From NCBI GenBank assembly GCA_963823215.1, contig CAWGKT010000006.1, positions 124,001 through 188,000 of the forward strand: a stretch of DNA of 64,000 bases, written 5' to 3'. Positions 34,284 through 43,117 of this stretch are shown one piece after another; position 1 is the first letter of the stretch; every line of letters begins with the position of its first letter. The notes below the pieces were generated by a model. That model searched no databases, was not told where the DNA came from, and worked only from the letters and a program-made list of their open reading frames with translations. The position numbers were made by a program, and so were the translations under genes. Source of the stretch: CAIWHR01 sp963823215. GTDB taxonomy: Bacteria; Pseudomonadota; Gammaproteobacteria; Burkholderiales; Casimicrobiaceae.

Positions 34284-34467
34284 GCTGCGCGAGCCAGAAA
34301 CCGGCAAGTCCCATCAGTATCGATGCCAGCCCGATGAAGCGGAGCTGACCATCGGAGAGCGTCACGAGCTTCGCAAAGCTCTCGCGCCAGAAGCGTGGTG
34401 CAATGAAGGGGAGCAGGCCCTCGAGGACCAGCACGAGCGCAAAGGCCGCCCAAAGCGAATCCGCCAC
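34276..34467 (-). CDS. DUF2065 family small membrane protein
   Basis: A 63-residue protein with two membrane helices (LWAAFALVLVLEGLLPFIA and FIGLASILMGLAGFWLAQ) joined by a short loop. It matches the DUF2065 family that sits after hflC in beta- and gammaproteobacteria. Start is GTG 34467. Its function is unknown; position suggests a link with the HflKC membrane complex. Confidence 0.85.
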   Translation of the reverse strand: MADSLWAAFALVLVLEGLLPFIAPRFWRESFAKLVTLSDGQLRFIGLASILMGLAGFWLAQHA

Positions 34468-34501
34468 CCCGTTCCCCTCGTCGCGCGCGGCGGCGCCAGG
34501 A

Positions 34502-35389
34502 CTATTTCGACGCTTTCGCGCCCGCGCCGCCCTGGTTCTTCAGGTAGCGGAAGAATTCCGAGCTGGGATCGAGCACCATCACGTCGCTCTTGTTGCGGAA
34601 GGTCGCCTTGTAGGCCTCAAGGCTGCGGTAGAACGCGTAGAACTCGGGATTGGCGCCGTAGGCCTGCGCGTAGACGGCAGACGCCTTGGCGTCGCCGTCG
34701 CCTTTCGTCTTCTGCGCGGCCTTGTAGGCATCGGCCAGGATCACCACACGCTGCCGATCGGCGTCGGCGCGGATCTTCTCCGACTCCGCCTGGCCGAGCG
34801 AGCGCAGCTCGTTGGCCACGCGGCGGCGCTCCGATTCCATCCGCGCATAGACGGGACCGGTGACGTCGGGCGGCAATTCCACCCGGCGCAGCCTCACGTC
34901 GACGATCTCGACGCCGATGGTCTTCGCGTCGGCGTCGGCCTTCTGGCGCGTTGTCGTCATGATCTTGTCGCGCTCGCCGGAGATCGCCTCGTGCACGGTG
35001 CGCTTGTTGAACTCTTCGGCGAGATTCGCGCGGACCGTCTGCGACAGCCTGCGGCGCGCCGCTTCCTCGTCGCCCTGCACGCTGATGTAGTACTGCTTGA
35101 CGTCGGTGATCCGCCAGAGCACGAAGAAATCGACAAGCAGCGGCTTCTTCTCGGACGTCGTGATCCGGTCCGGCTCGGGATTGTCGAGGAGCAGAATCCG
35201 CTTGTCGTAGAATTTCACGTTCTGCAGCAGCGGCATCTTCACGTAGAGTCCCGCGTTCGGCAGCGTCTCGACGATCTCGCCCAGCTGGAATTTGATCGCG
35301 TACTGGCGCTGGTCGACGGTGTAGAGCGACTGCGAGGCGACCAGCAGCAGCGCGACGACGAGGGCAAGGAGGGGAACGGTCAGCTTCAT
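34502..35389 (-). CDS. hflC: FtsH protease modulator HflC
   Basis: A 295-residue SPFH/band-7 protein. One N-terminal membrane anchor (VPLLALVVALLLVASQSLY) is followed by VDQRQYAIKFQLGEIVETL and the coiled-coil region (ARMESERRRVANELRSLGQA, then SEKIRADADRQ). With HflK it encloses FtsH and limits proteolysis of membrane proteins. ATG 35389 overlaps the hflK stop (ATGA). Confidence 0.95.
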   Translation of the reverse strand: MKLTVPLLALVVALLLVASQSLYTVDQRQYAIKFQLGEIVETLPNAGLYVKMPLLQNVKFYDKRILLLDNPEPDRITTSEKKPLLVDFFVLWRITDVKQYYISVQGDEEAARRRLSQTVRANLAEEFNKRTVHEAISGERDKIMTTTRQKADADAKTIGVEIVDVRLRRVELPPDVTGPVYARMESERRRVANELRSLGQAESEKIRADADRQRVVILADAYKAAQKTKGDGDAKASAVYAQAYGANPEFYAFYRSLEAYKATFRNKSDVMVLDPSSEFFRYLKNQGGAGAKASK

Positions 35390-36600
35390 TGCGGTGCTCC
35401 GCTGCGTTCACGGCTGCGCAGCGCTTCGCGCGAGCGGCCCGGATCGAGCGTGACCGTGGTTTCCGGCGCCGGCGGGGTGGATTGCCGCGCGGCCGACGGA
35501 TCGGCACCCGCCGCCGCCGGACCCGCCGCCGGAGCGCTCTGCTGGATCAGCCTGTCGAGCGGCAGGTAGAGGAGGCTGTTGCTGCCGGACTTCTGGTCGA
35601 CCAGCACCTTGCTCGAGTTGCCGACGACCGTCTGCATCATGTCGAGGTACAGACGCTCGCGCGTGACGCCCGGCGCCTTGGCGTACTCGACCAGGATCTG
35701 CCGGAAACGCGAAGCATCGCCGTCGGCCCGCTGCACGACCTCGGCCTGATAGCCGTTGGCTTCCTCGATCAGGCGCGCGGCGTTGCCGCGGGCGCGCGGC
35801 ACGACGTCGTTGGCGTACGCCTGCCCCTCGTTGCGGAATCGCTCGCGGTCCTGGCCCGCCTTGACGGCGTCGTCGAACGCGGCCTGCACCTTGTCGGGCG
35901 GCTGCACGCTCTGCAGCGTCACCTTCTGCACGTACACGCCCGTCTGGTATCGGTCCAGCAGTTCCTGCATCAGCTTCTCGGCCGATTTCGCGATCTGCTC
36001 GCGGCCCTCGTACAACACGAAGTCCATCTTCGCCTTGCCGACCACTTCACCCATCGCCGTCTGCGCGATGAACTGGACGATGAGGTCCGGCTTGCGGACA
36101 TTGAACAGGTGAGCTTCGGCGCTCTTGAGGTTGTACTGGACCGCGAACTGTATCTCGATGATGTTCTCGTCGTCGGTCAGCATCAGCGCCTCGTTCTCCT
36201 TCTTGTTCTTGGGCGTGTTGCGGTAGCCGACCTCGACCGTCCTCACCTGCGAGAAATCGACGAGTTCCTTTTCCTCGACCGGATACGGCAGGTGCCAGCG
36301 GGCGCCGGGCTGCGTGGTCTCGGTGTACTTGCCGAAGCGCGTCACGACGCCGCGGCGCCCCTCGTCGACGATATAGAAGCCGCTCGCTAGCCAGACCACG
36401 ACCACCAACGCGACGAGTATGCCGACGCCGGAGAGCGGAAGGGTCGGGCGGCCGCCGCCGCCACCGCCCTCGTCGCCGCTACCGCCGCCCTTGCGGCCGA
36501 AGAGGTCGTTGATGCGGCGGTTGACGTTGCGCCAGATCTCATCGAGGTCGGGCGGTCCGCCGGAACCACGTTTGCCCCACTGGGGATCGTTCAGCGACAT
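35386..36600 (-). CDS. hflK: FtsH protease modulator HflK
   Basis: A 404-residue SPFH protein. The N-terminus is Gly- and Asp-rich with GKRGSGGPPDLDEIWRNVN, then a membrane segment (LSGVGILVALVVVVWLASGF), VDEGRRGVVTRFGKYTE and the band-7 domain. The C-terminal tail is Pro/Ala-rich. It forms the HflKC complex with HflC, with which its stop overlaps. ATG 36600. Confidence 0.95.
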   Translation of the reverse strand: MSLNDPQWGKRGSGGPPDLDEIWRNVNRRINDLFGRKGGGSGDEGGGGGGRPTLPLSGVGILVALVVVVWLASGFYIVDEGRRGVVTRFGKYTETTQPGARWHLPYPVEEKELVDFSQVRTVEVGYRNTPKNKKENEALMLTDDENIIEIQFAVQYNLKSAEAHLFNVRKPDLIVQFIAQTAMGEVVGKAKMDFVLYEGREQIAKSAEKLMQELLDRYQTGVYVQKVTLQSVQPPDKVQAAFDDAVKAGQDRERFRNEGQAYANDVVPRARGNAARLIEEANGYQAEVVQRADGDASRFRQILVEYAKAPGVTRERLYLDMMQTVVGNSSKVLVDQKSGSNSLLYLPLDRLIQQSAPAAGPAAAGADPSAARQSTPPAPETTVTLDPGRSREALRSRERSGAPQ

Positions 36601-36642
36601 GTCGGAGAACCGGGATCGGGAAAACGTCGGTGGCGTCGCGCG

Positions 36643-37776
36643 TCAGGCGTCGAGGACGGGGAGAGCGCGCGCATCGGAATACGGAGCATCGGCCGGAAAC
36701 CGCTCGGCCAACGCGGCGCGCAATTGCGCACAGCCGACTCCCGTCAATGCGCTCAAACGGACGGCGCCGATTATACCAGACTCATCGCGGTCGACCCCGG
36801 CCGAAGCGCCGGTCGCGTCGATCTTGTTCAGCACCCGGATCTGCGGCACGTGCTCCGCTCCGATTTCGCGGATCACCGCATCGACGGCGGCCGCCTGCTC
36901 GTCGCGGCAGGGATGCGCCGCGTCGATCACGTGCAGCAGCAGGTCGGCCTCGCCCGCCTCGGCGAGGGTGGCGCGGAACGCCGCCACCAGATCGTGCGGC
37001 AGGTCCCGGATGAACCCGACGGTGTCGGAGAGCACGATGGCCGCGGCCCCCGGCACGTAGGCCTTGCGCAACGTGGTGTCGAGCGTCGCGAACAGCTGGT
37101 CCGCGGCGTAGGCCCTGGCGCCCGTCAGCTGGTTGAACAACGTGGACTTTCCGGCATTGGTATAGCCCACGAGCGCCACGGTGCGCACGGCCGCCCTGCG
37201 CCGTGTGCGGCCCTGGGTCGCGCGCTGGCGCTCGACGTGGGACAGCCGCTCCCTCAGCACCTTGACCCGCTCGCCCAGCAGGCGGCGATCGGTCTCGAGC
37301 TGCGTTTCACCCGGCCCGCGGAGGCCGATGCCGCCCTTTTGCCGCTCGAGGTGAGTCCAGCCGCCGACGAGCCGCGTGAGCTGGTGCCTGACCTGCGCGA
37401 GCTCGACCTGAAGCTTGCCTTCCGCGCTGCGCGCACGCAAGGCGAAGATGTCGAGAATCAGGCTCACCCGGTCAACCACCCGGCATTCGAGCTTCTGCTC
37501 CAGGTTGCGCTGCTGCGCGCCGGTGAGCGTGTGGTTGAAGATGACGAGATCGGCCGCCATTTCGGCGCGCCGGGCGGCGATCTCCTCGACCTTGCCCTTG
37601 CCCGCATACGTGGCCGCGTCCGGGCGCTGCCGGCGGCCGGTGATCGCGCCGACGACGGTCGCGCCGGCCGACACGGCCAGCGCGTCGAGCTCGGCCATTC
37701 GCTCGGCCGGATCAGCGTCGCCAAAATCGAGCGCGACCAGGAGCGCGCGGTCGCCACCTTGAGGGCGCTCAAACAT
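36643..37776 (-). CDS. hflX: Ribosome-associated GTPase HflX
   Basis: A 377-residue GTPase. The N-terminal HflX domain includes AGKGKVEEIAARRAE and FNHTLTGAQQRNLEQ; the linker has GIGLRGPGETQLETDRRLL. The G domain has VALVGYTNAGKSTLFNQLTG (G1), DTVGFIRDLP (G3) and LNKID (G4). It splits stalled ribosomes under heat stress. ATG 37776 (MFERPQGG) gives the usual N-terminus. Confidence 0.95.
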   Translation of the reverse strand: MFERPQGGDRALLVALDFGDADPAERMAELDALAVSAGATVVGAITGRRQRPDAATYAGKGKVEEIAARRAEMAADLVIFNHTLTGAQQRNLEQKLECRVVDRVSLILDIFALRARSAEGKLQVELAQVRHQLTRLVGGWTHLERQKGGIGLRGPGETQLETDRRLLGERVKVLRERLSHVERQRATQGRTRRRAAVRTVALVGYTNAGKSTLFNQLTGARAYAADQLFATLDTTLRKAYVPGAAAIVLSDTVGFIRDLPHDLVAAFRATLAEAGEADLLLHVIDAAHPCRDEQAAAVDAVIREIGAEHVPQIRVLNKIDATGASAGVDRDESGIIGAVRLSALTGVGCAQLRAALAERFPADAPYSDARALPVLDA

Positions 37777-37866
37777 GCAAGGCGGGCGACCGCGGGGCGC
37801 CTGTTGCCGCCGCAACTCGATATCGGCTGCCGGAGGGACGCCGAACGGCGTCGGGCAGAGATCCGG

Positions 37867-38115
37867 TCAAGCGTCGACGTCGTTCGTGGGAACGCTGTGC
37901 GGCATCGCCACTGCCCGCGCTGGGACCACCGTGGAGATCGCGTGCTTGTACACCATCTGGGTGACGGTGTTCTTGAGCAGCACCACATACTGATCGAAGG
38001 ATTCGATCTGGCCCTGCAGCTTGATGCCGTTGACGAGGTAGATCGACACCGGCACGTGCTCTTTGCGCAGGGTGTTCAGGAACGGGTCTTGTAGCATTTG
38101 CCCTTTGTTGCTCAT
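37867..38115 (-). CDS. hfq: RNA chaperone Hfq
   Basis: An 82-residue Sm-like protein. Sm1 covers DPFLNTLRKEHVPVSIYLVN, with GIKLQGQIESFDQYVVLL after it, and Sm2 contains YKHAISTVVP. It pairs small RNAs with mRNA targets. ATG 38115 has GGAG nine bases upstream; an ATG six codons earlier is less likely. It starts the hfq-hflX-hflK-hflC group, after der. Confidence 0.96.
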   Translation of the reverse strand: MSNKGQMLQDPFLNTLRKEHVPVSIYLVNGIKLQGQIESFDQYVVLLKNTVTQMVYKHAISTVVPARAVAMPHSVPTNDVDA

Positions 38116-38212
38116 CGCAGGCTCCGCAGTCATTGTGGTCGGGCTGGCGCAGAATCGAAATCGGCGTCGGCCGCCGTCCCCGAAACCCCAGATGGGGCCG
38201 GAAAACGGGGCT

Positions 38213-39577
38213 TCAACGGAGTGCCCGTCTTTTCGGTGAATCCGCGTACGGGTTGGCGCCGGTCTTGAATTGTATTCTAAGGGGGGTCCCGCGCAGTTGG
38301 AACGCTTCGCTGAAGAAATGTTCCAGGTATCGGCGGTAGGTCGCCGGAATGTGGCTCAGGGCAGAGCCGTGAATGATGATCAGCGGCGGGTTCTGACCGC
38401 CTTGGTGCGCATAGCGCAACTTGGGCCGTCCCATGCCGGCGCGGGGTGGCTGCTGGCGGACGACGGCCGCCGCGAGCGCGCGCGTCAGCTTCGGCGTCGA
38501 CAGCTTCGCCATTGCGGCGGCGTAGGCGCCGTCGACCGAGCGCAGAAGGCTCGGCACCCCGCGACCTTCCCGCGCCGATATGTAGTGGTGCCGCGCAAAG
38601 GCGAGAAAGGCGGCTTTCCGGTCCAGGTCCGCCTTGACGTCGTCGCGCCGGCTGGCGGACACGGCGTCCCACTTGTTGACGGCGACGACGAGGGCGCGGC
38701 CGGCTTCGAGGATGTAGCCGGCGAGGTGCGCATCCTGCTCCGAAATGCCCTGCTCGGCATCGAACAGCAGCACGACGACGTTGGCGTCCTCGATCGCCTG
38801 CATCGTCTTGATCACCGAGAATTTTTCGACGGCTTCCAGCACCTTGCCGCGGCGGCGCACGCCCGCGGTGTCGATCAGCACGTACTGGCGGCCGTTGCGC
38901 TCGAAGTCGAGATAGATCGAGTCGCGCGTGGTCCCGGGCTGATCGAACGCGATGACGCGCTCTTCACCCAGCAGCGTGTTCACCAGCGTCGACTTGCCGA
39001 CATTCGGGCGCCCGATGATCGCGACCTTGACGGCCCCGGCGTCGGTCGCGGCATGCGCGGCGGGCGAACCGGCCGATGCCGTGGCGGGCGCGAGCGAGAG
39101 CGCGTACGCGGCGACGTCGGCCACGTTGTCGCCGTGCGCGGAGGAGATCGGGTGCGGCTCGCCCAGGCCCAACTCGTAGAACTCGCTGACGGCACGCTCG
39201 GGGACGAGCCCCTCCGCCTTGTTGGCGGCAAGCACGATGGGCCGGCCCGAGCGGCGCAGCAAATCGGCGATGTTCCTGTCCTGGTCGGTCAGCCCCTGCC
39301 GGGCATCGACGAGGAAGACAACCACGTCGGCCTCCGCGATCGCCTGTCGCGTCTGCTTGGCCATCTCGTACAGGATGCCGTCCTTCGCGACGGGTTCGAA
39401 CCCACCCGTGTCGACGACGAGGAACGGCTGCTCACCTACGCGCGCGCGGCCGAAGTGCCGGTCGCGCGTCAAGCCAGGGAAATCGGCGACGAGCGCGGCG
39501 CGGGATCGGGTCAGCCGGTTGAAAAGCGTCGACTTGCCGACGTTCGGGCGTCCGACGATGACTACGGTGGGCAGCAC
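38213..39577 (-). CDS. der: Ribosome assembly GTPase Der (EngA)
   Basis: A 454-residue GTPase with two G domains, each with GRPNVGKSTL (near residues 9 and 188), DTGGFEP and DTAGVRRRGK as the G3 motifs, and NKAEG and NKWDA as G4. The C-terminal KH-like domain ends with NPPLIIIHGSALSHIPATYRRYL. It is needed for 50S subunit assembly. It starts at GTG 39577, immediately downstream of the 78-bp repeat array; the repeat ORF stop is four bases before the start, and no other ribosome site is clear. Confidence 0.95.
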   Translation of the reverse strand: MLPTVVIVGRPNVGKSTLFNRLTRSRAALVADFPGLTRDRHFGRARVGEQPFLVVDTGGFEPVAKDGILYEMAKQTRQAIAEADVVVFLVDARQGLTDQDRNIADLLRRSGRPIVLAANKAEGLVPERAVSEFYELGLGEPHPISSAHGDNVADVAAYALSLAPATASAGSPAAHAATDAGAVKVAIIGRPNVGKSTLVNTLLGEERVIAFDQPGTTRDSIYLDFERNGRQYVLIDTAGVRRRGKVLEAVEKFSVIKTMQAIEDANVVVLLFDAEQGISEQDAHLAGYILEAGRALVVAVNKWDAVSASRRDDVKADLDRKAAFLAFARHHYISAREGRGVPSLLRSVDGAYAAAMAKLSTPKLTRALAAAVVRQQPPRAGMGRPKLRYAHQGGQNPPLIIIHGSALSHIPATYRRYLEHFFSEAFQLRGTPLRIQFKTGANPYADSPKRRALR

Positions 39578-39581
39578 TGGC

Positions 39582-39815
39582 TCAGTGCCCGCTCGGCCGC
39601 CCGAAGGGCACTGCGCGCCCCCGCGGGGGGCAGCGAGCGCAGTGAGCGTGGGGGTCGTTCAACTGCCCGCACGGCCGCCCGAAGGGCACTTCGTGCCCCC
39701 GCGGGGGGCAGCGAGCGCAGTGAGCGTGGGGGTCGTTCAGCTGCCCGCACGGCCGCCCGAAGGGCGCTGCGCGCCCCCGCGGGGGGCAGCGAGCGCAGTG
39801 AGCGTGGGGGCCCAT
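39582..39815 (-). CDS. Repeat-encoded 77-residue ORF between bamB and der
   Basis: ATG 39815 lies two bases after the bamB stop and the frame ends at TGA 39582-39584, four bases before the der GTG. The three 78-bp units give three 26-residue blocks (MGPHAHCARCPPRGRAA; NDPHAHCARCPPRGHEV; NDPHAHCARCPPRGRAV, each followed by PFGRP). HAHC-x2-C is kept in all three. The frame is the same as in the ORF at 25091-25249. Units differ by amino-acid changes as well as silent ones, so selection on the peptide is not evident. Confidence 0.35.
   Translation of the reverse strand: MGPHAHCARCPPRGRAAPFGRPCGQLNDPHAHCARCPPRGHEVPFGRPCGQLNDPHAHCARCPPRGRAVPFGRPSGH
39585..39810 (-). repeat. Junction repeat type 1, three tandem 78-bp units
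   Basis: Units are about 39585-39662, 39663-39740 and 39741-39810 (last one slightly short). Plus-strand blocks are CGGCCGCCCGAAGGGC, CCCCCGCGGGGGG and GCGCAGTGAGCGTGGGGG. It is the reverse complement of the array at 25091-25246. It occupies the whole bamB-der junction. Confidence 0.92.
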
Positions 39816-39817
39816 TC

Positions 39818-41008
39818 TCAGCTGGCGCCGACTGAAAGAAGTGCCCCGCCGGTACTTTGCCAGACGGCCGATTCGCCCGAGCTGGACGGTTGTGCGGTCG
39901 CCGGAGTGCCGTCGGTCGCGACGCGACCCACGAGGCTGCCGTCGTTGCGATCGAGGAGGTGGACGAAGCCCTCGGCATCTACCACTGCGATAAAGGTGCC
40001 GACGAACTGCGGGCCGCCCGGCCGGCGCAGGGCAAGCTTGTCCTGCTTCCACGCCGAAGCGCCGGTGGTCTTGTCGAGTGCGTGCACCGCGCCGCGGTCA
40101 TCCGTCAGGTAGAGATAGCGGGCGTCGGCGACGAGACCGTCGAGACTCGACAGATCGCGCGACCAGTTGAGCGTGCCCCGGAGAATTTCGAAACACGCGA
40201 CCCGTCCCTGATACGCGACCGCGCAGGCCTGCTTCTCCTCGACGAGCGGCAGCGACGTGATATCCGCAATCCGCTCGAGCTCCGTGGCTCCCTTGGGCGT
40301 CGCGACGTTGGCTTCCCAGCCGACAATGCCGGTGCCGAGGTCGAGCGCGAGCAGCTTGCCCCCGGCCGTGCCCACGAAGAGGCCGCCGCGGGTGATCACC
40401 CCGCCGGCATAATTGCGCACCGTGAGCGGCGGATTGCTGCGCTGGTACACCCAACGTGTCTTGCCGTCGGCGGCCGACAGTCCGAACAGCCGGCCGTCGC
40501 CCGACCAGACCACGACGATGCCCTCGGCGATCTTCGGGGGACTTACCACTTCGCTCGTGACCTTCGCCTGCCACAGCGGCTTGCCGTCGATGCTGTACGC
40601 GAGCACGTCTCCCTTGTCGGTGCCTACGGCCACGAGCGTCGCATCCGCGCCGGCGCCCGCCGACAATCGCTTGCCGGCATCGACGCGCCATGCGGTCGCA
40701 CCGGTCGCGGGATCGACGCGGGTGATCGTTCCATTGGTGGTGGCCGAGTAGATCGCCTCGCGCGTGATTGCCGGCTCGAGTCCGGGGGTAGCCTTGCCGA
40801 TGGCAACCTGCCAGCCCAACCGCGGAGTGACGACCGGCTTGTACTCGGGCAGCGGCCCGAGCTTCTTGCTGCTCGAGAACCAGCCGAACGATGGGGCGGG
40901 TATCGTCGGAATCCAGGACGACAGCGTCGAGCAGCCCGCAAGCGCGAGCACCGCGAGGAGGGTCACGGCACGACGCAGATTGTTCGAACGTGTACGGTGG
41001 CGAATCAT
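39818..41008 (-). CDS. bamB: Outer membrane assembly lipoprotein BamB
   Basis: A 396-residue beta-propeller lipoprotein. The signal and lipobox are AVTLLAVLALAGCSTLSSW (Cys is the lipidated residue). PQQ-like blade repeats follow, for example NGTITRVDPATGATAWRVDA and KGDVLAYSIDGKPLWQAKV. It is a non-essential part of the BAM complex inserting outer-membrane proteins. ATG 41008 was chosen as closest to the signal peptide. It is followed by a repeat array and der, and preceded by yfgM. Confidence 0.94.
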   Translation of the reverse strand: MIRHRTRSNNLRRAVTLLAVLALAGCSTLSSWIPTIPAPSFGWFSSSKKLGPLPEYKPVVTPRLGWQVAIGKATPGLEPAITREAIYSATTNGTITRVDPATGATAWRVDAGKRLSAGAGADATLVAVGTDKGDVLAYSIDGKPLWQAKVTSEVVSPPKIAEGIVVVWSGDGRLFGLSAADGKTRWVYQRSNPPLTVRNYAGGVITRGGLFVGTAGGKLLALDLGTGIVGWEANVATPKGATELERIADITSLPLVEEKQACAVAYQGRVACFEILRGTLNWSRDLSSLDGLVADARYLYLTDDRGAVHALDKTTGASAWKQDKLALRRPGGPQFVGTFIAVVDAEGFVHLLDRNDGSLVGRVATDGTPATAQPSSSGESAVWQSTGGALLSVGAS

Positions 41009-41099
41009 CGAGTTCGTGTCCGTTGACAAATCAGATGCGCGGGCGGCGCGGGTCGGGGTCGGGCGCTCGAAGCGGCGCAATGACGGCAACCGCGCAATG

Positions 41100-41828
41100 C
41101 TACTTCGGCGGGGCGACGCCGGTGCCGGAGGCGTTCGCGGGCCCGGGTGCAGAGGGAGCACCGGCACCCGTCGCGCCCGCACCGGCGACGGCAATGGCGC
41201 CACCGAGCGTATCGAGCTTCACTTGCACGAAGTTGCGGTAGGGGCTCTTGCCATCGAGCCGCGTGAGCGCCGACTGATACGCCGTGCGCGCCTCGGCATT
41301 GCGCCCCGCGCCGGCAAGGATGTCGCCGCGCAGGTCGGCATAGATGCCGGCGAAGGCCTCGTCGTGCTTGGCGTCGAGCGTGCGCAACGCGTCGTCGTAC
41401 TGCTTGTCGTCGAAGAGAATCGCGGCGAGCCGCAACCTGGCGATCTGCTTCAACTCCTCCTCCGTGTCCTTGTCGATGACCCAGGCGAGCTGCGCCTTGG
41501 CTCCCGCCTTGTCGCCGGATTCGAACAGCAGCGGGGTGACGAGCAGCGCCGCCCGCGGCGCGTATCCGGTTCCGCCGTACTTGTCGGCGAGCTGAGCCAT
41601 CGCGTCCTTCGCCTTCACGACGTCGTTCGTGCGAGCCGCGGCGCTGACCGCATTGTAGAGCGCCGAGGCGCGCTCGGCCTGCTGCTGCGTCCACCACCGC
41701 CAGCCCTGCACGCCGATTACGCCGACGCAGATCGCGATGACGACGCCCGCGACGGTGTTGCCCCATTGCTTCCACCAGGACTTGAGGTCTTCCAGCTGGT
41801 CCTGCTCTTCGAGGTCGTAGACGGCCAT
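41100..41828 (-). CDS. yfgM: YfgM/TPR-like membrane-anchored periplasmic protein
   Basis: A 242-residue protein: cytoplasmic N-terminus (MAVYDLEEQDQLEDLKSWWK), one membrane helix (GVVIAICVGVIGVQGWRWW), then TPR-like helices. The C-terminal 30 residues are Ala/Gly/Pro-rich. YfgM associates with the Sec translocon and PpiD and with periplasmic chaperones. AAGGAAGAG lies before ATG 41828. The hisS-yfgM-bamB-der order is conserved. Confidence 0.9.
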   Translation of the reverse strand: MAVYDLEEQDQLEDLKSWWKQWGNTVAGVVIAICVGVIGVQGWRWWTQQQAERASALYNAVSAAARTNDVVKAKDAMAQLADKYGGTGYAPRAALLVTPLLFESGDKAGAKAQLAWVIDKDTEEELKQIARLRLAAILFDDKQYDDALRTLDAKHDEAFAGIYADLRGDILAGAGRNAEARTAYQSALTRLDGKSPYRNFVQVKLDTLGGAIAVAGAGATGAGAPSAPGPANASGTGVAPPK

Positions 41829-41848
41829 TGCTCTTCCTTGTGTGAAAT

Positions 41849-43111
41849 CTATCGCTCGGCCAATGCCGCCCGGAGGCCGGTAATGGGTACGGTTTTCTGC
41901 TCGCCGGATTCGCGCAGCGGCTTCACGCTGACCGACTCGGCCGCGGCCTCGTCCGGGCCGATGAGGAACGCGTAGCGCGCGCCTGACGCATCGGCTTTCT
42001 TCATCTGCGACTTGAAACTGCCGCCCCCGGCGTTGACGATGATCTCGTAACCGGCGTCGCGCAGCATTTCGCCCGCCCGCCATGCGAGACCGGAGGCGGC
42101 ATTGCCGTCATGAACGACGTACGCGAGGGGCGCGCGTTGGTCGGCGGCCCCGGTCTCCTGCAACAGCAGGATGATCCGCTCGACGCCGATGGCGAAGCCG
42201 CAGGCCGGCGTGGGCCTGCCGCCCAGGCGCTCGAACAATCCGTCGTAACGGCCGCCGCCCGCGACCGTGCCCTGCGCCCCCAGCCGGTCGGTGACCCACT
42301 CGAACACCGTCCGATTGTAGTAGTCGAGGCCCCGCACCAGCCGCGCATCGATCTCGAACGCGATGCCGTGGTCCGCGAGGAGCTGCTGCACGCCATCGAA
42401 GTGCGCGCGGGAATCGGCGCCGAGCCGTTCGACGAGCTTCGGCGCGCCCCGGATCAGGTCTTGCAGATCCGGATTCTTGGAGTCCAGGATGCGCAGCGGA
42501 TTGGTGTGCAGCCGGCGCTTCGAATCCTCGTCGAGCCGCTGCGCGCAACCCTCGAAATAGGTGATCAGGTCCGCGCGATGCGCGCGGCGCTCGTCGGGAT
42601 CGCCGATCGAATTGATCGTGAGCCGCGTGCCGTCGGCGATGCCCAGCGCCCGCCACAGCCGCGCCAGCATGACGACGTGCTCCGCGTCGATGTCCGGACC
42701 GGCGAAGCCCAGCGCCTCGACGTTGAGCTGGTGGAACTGCCGGTACCGTCCCTTCTGCGGGCGCTCGTGGCGGAACATCGGGCCGACGGTCCACACGCGT
42801 TGCGGCCGCTCGTAGGTGAGCGAGTGCTCGATGGCCGCACGGACGATCCCGGCGGTGGCTTCCGGACGCAGGGTCAGGCTCTCGCCGTTGAGCTTGTCCT
42901 CGAAGGTGTACATCTCGTGCTCGACGATGTCCGTCGCGTCGCCGATGCCGCGGACGAACACGGGCGTCGCTTCGACGATCGGCACCCGCATGTTCCGGTA
43001 TCCGTACTGCGCGAACACGCCGCGCGCGGTGTCCTCGAGGCGCTCCCAGAGCGCCGAGTCGTCCGGCAGGACGTCGTTCATGCCGCGGACCGCGTTGAGG
43101 GCTGCGGGCAA
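41849..43111 (-). CDS. hisS: Histidyl-tRNA synthetase
   Basis: A 420-residue class II synthetase. Motif 2 includes GPMFRHERPQKGRYRQFHQL. The histidine-specific LVRGLDYYNRTVFEW and motif 3 FAIGVERIILLL are present, with the anticodon-binding domain after residue 320. The start is TTG 43111 (then PAALNAVRGMNDVLP), six bases after the ispG stop. The ATG at 43081 would remove part of motif RGMNDVLP, so TTG is preferred despite a poor ribosome site. Confidence 0.94.
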   Translation of the reverse strand: MPAALNAVRGMNDVLPDDSALWERLEDTARGVFAQYGYRNMRVPIVEATPVFVRGIGDATDIVEHEMYTFEDKLNGESLTLRPEATAGIVRAAIEHSLTYERPQRVWTVGPMFRHERPQKGRYRQFHQLNVEALGFAGPDIDAEHVVMLARLWRALGIADGTRLTINSIGDPDERRAHRADLITYFEGCAQRLDEDSKRRLHTNPLRILDSKNPDLQDLIRGAPKLVERLGADSRAHFDGVQQLLADHGIAFEIDARLVRGLDYYNRTVFEWVTDRLGAQGTVAGGGRYDGLFERLGGRPTPACGFAIGVERIILLLQETGAADQRAPLAYVVHDGNAASGLAWRAGEMLRDAGYEIIVNAGGGSFKSQMKKADASGARYAFLIGPDEAAAESVSVKPLRESGEQKTVPITGLRAALAER

Positions 43112-43117
43112 CTTCGT

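Noticed and set aside
38170..38212. Weak hairpin (CCCCA-TC-TGGGG) between der and hfq as a terminator
   Set aside because: The stem is five bases and is followed by only three T; it is more likely chance in GC-rich sequence.
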